Both the position numbers and the translations under genes were made by a program. Of a DNA stretch of 5,801 nucleotides, positions 5,612 to 5,801 are shown piece after piece. The stretch comes from Methylovulum sp. (lineage in GTDB: Bacteria > Pseudomonadota > Gammaproteobacteria > Methylococcales > Methylomonadaceae), in assembly GCA_004299465.1 (NCBI GenBank), contig SCST01000595.1, positions 1-5,801 on the forward strand, given 5' to 3'. Positions within the stretch are counted from its first letter, which is position 1. The number at the start of each line of letters is the position of its first letter. The notes below the pieces were generated by a model. The model was given only the letters and a program-made list of their open reading frames with translations. It ran no database searches and was not told the origin of the DNA.

Positions 5612-5680
5612 TGTTTCATAAGTCTTGCACTAGAAATAGCTAGTCTTCGTTAAATGAGTTCGGCAAGCACTTATGAAACA
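5612..5680. repeat. 69-bp imperfect palindrome related to the neighbouring one
   Basis: Left arm TGTTTCATAAGTCTTGC (5612-5628) pairs with right arm 5663-5680 (GCAAG, one bulged C, ACTTATGAAACA): 12 plus 5 base pairs. An inner hairpin ACTAG/CTAGT (5629-5644) sits in the loop. The core AAGT-CTTGCAC and its partner GCAAG-ACTT are shared with the palindrome at 5520-5592, so the two look like diverged copies of one element type. Confidence 0.55.
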
Positions 5681-5762
5681 ATTAATAGTAAGCAAGCGCC
5701 ATTGGACGCTCATGTCTGTTGTTTTTATTATTTTAATGACAAGCTTCCTCATCGCCCCCTGA
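5673..5762 (+). CDS. Possible small membrane peptide (29 residues), doubtful
   Basis: ATG at 5673-5675 opens a 29-residue frame: a basic start (MKQLIVSKRHW) followed by a hydrophobic stretch (LMSVVFIILMTSFLIA) and a TGA at 5760-5762. This is the shape of a single-span small membrane protein. Against it, there is no clear Shine-Dalgarno, the start lies inside the arm of the palindrome at 5612-5680, and T-rich DNA yields hydrophobic codons by chance. The stop sits in the context CCC-TGA-C. A +1 shift there would add 12 residues (DLPPGKINARLV) before a TAA at 5798-5800. I do not recognise a family. Confidence 0.2.
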   Translation: MKQLIVSKRHWTLMSVVFIILMTSFLIAP

Positions 5763-5801
5763 CCTACCTCCGGGTAAAATCAACGCACGACTGGTGTAAC
5801 T

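Larger units (their letters stand above)
5492..5801. other. AT-rich intergenic region with two long palindromes upstream of the transporter gene
   Basis: No convincing large gene lies in these 310 bases. Present are the transporter ribosome binding site, two palindromes (5520-5592 and 5612-5680) that share a core, and a doubtful 29-codon plus-strand ORF (5673-5762). On the minus strand the frame from 5801 is open for 22 codons before a stop near 5735, so the end of an upstream gene could just reach into the window. That cannot be judged from so short a stretch. No strong sigma-70 promoter for the transporter was seen; an isolated TATACT lies inside the first palindrome. Confidence 0.5.

Noticed and set aside
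5629..5655. CTAGAAATAGC followed by TAGTC and CGTTA resembles part of the synthetic Cas9 guide scaffold.
   Set aside because: The GAAA loop in that scaffold is an engineered joint, not natural tracrRNA. Here the bases are the inner hairpin of a palindrome, and no CRISPR array or cas gene is nearby.
5680..5765. Minus-strand 40-codon frame beginning MRKLVIKIIK with GGAGG upstream.
   Set aside because: The GGAGG is too far from the ATG (14 bases), the frame ends inside the palindrome, and the peptide shows no family resemblance.

Overview
The window looks like a chromosomal segment of a Gram-negative bacterium, most likely a gammaproteobacterium. The SbmA/YddA-type transporter, the ECF sigma factor with a ChrR-type cupin partner, and dispersed-repeat-like sequence between genes all fit this. 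A methanotroph of the Methylococcales is a guess only, since nothing in the window fixes the genus. All five recognisable genes lie on the minus strand, so the transcription order runs from the right end to the left end.

From right to left. (1) 5492-5801 is AT-rich and contains no convincing large gene. It holds two long imperfect palindromes with a common core and a doubtful 29-codon ORF. (2) 3797-5491 encodes a 564-residue inner-membrane protein of the SbmA/BacA-YddA type. Its membrane domain is intact, but its C-terminal nucleotide-binding domain has lost nearly every residue needed for ATP binding and hydrolysis. This is the most interesting item in the window. (3) 2480-3610 encodes a GH5 (subfamily 9-like) exo-beta-1,3-glucanase with intact catalytic residues and no visible signal peptide. 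(4) 2088-2479 is a gap with a perfect 16-bp inverted repeat, dispersed-repeat-like fragments and a candidate ECF promoter. (5) 1392-2087 encodes an ECF sigma factor. Four bases downstream, 557-1387 encodes a protein of two ChrR-type cupin domains that lacks the usual zinc-binding anti-sigma domain. (6) 503-532 carries a good sigma-70 promoter for the last gene. (7) 1-419 is the 5' part of an exported BNR/Asp-box (sialidase-like) protein. Its signal peptide and mature part are in different frames, joined at a run of five C.

The sigma factor and cupin gene form a clear two-gene operon and probably a sensing module. The glucanase, the transporter and the sialidase-like gene each have their own leader sequence, and nothing in the sequence ties them into one pathway. 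The window contains no tRNA, rRNA, CRISPR array or transposase gene.
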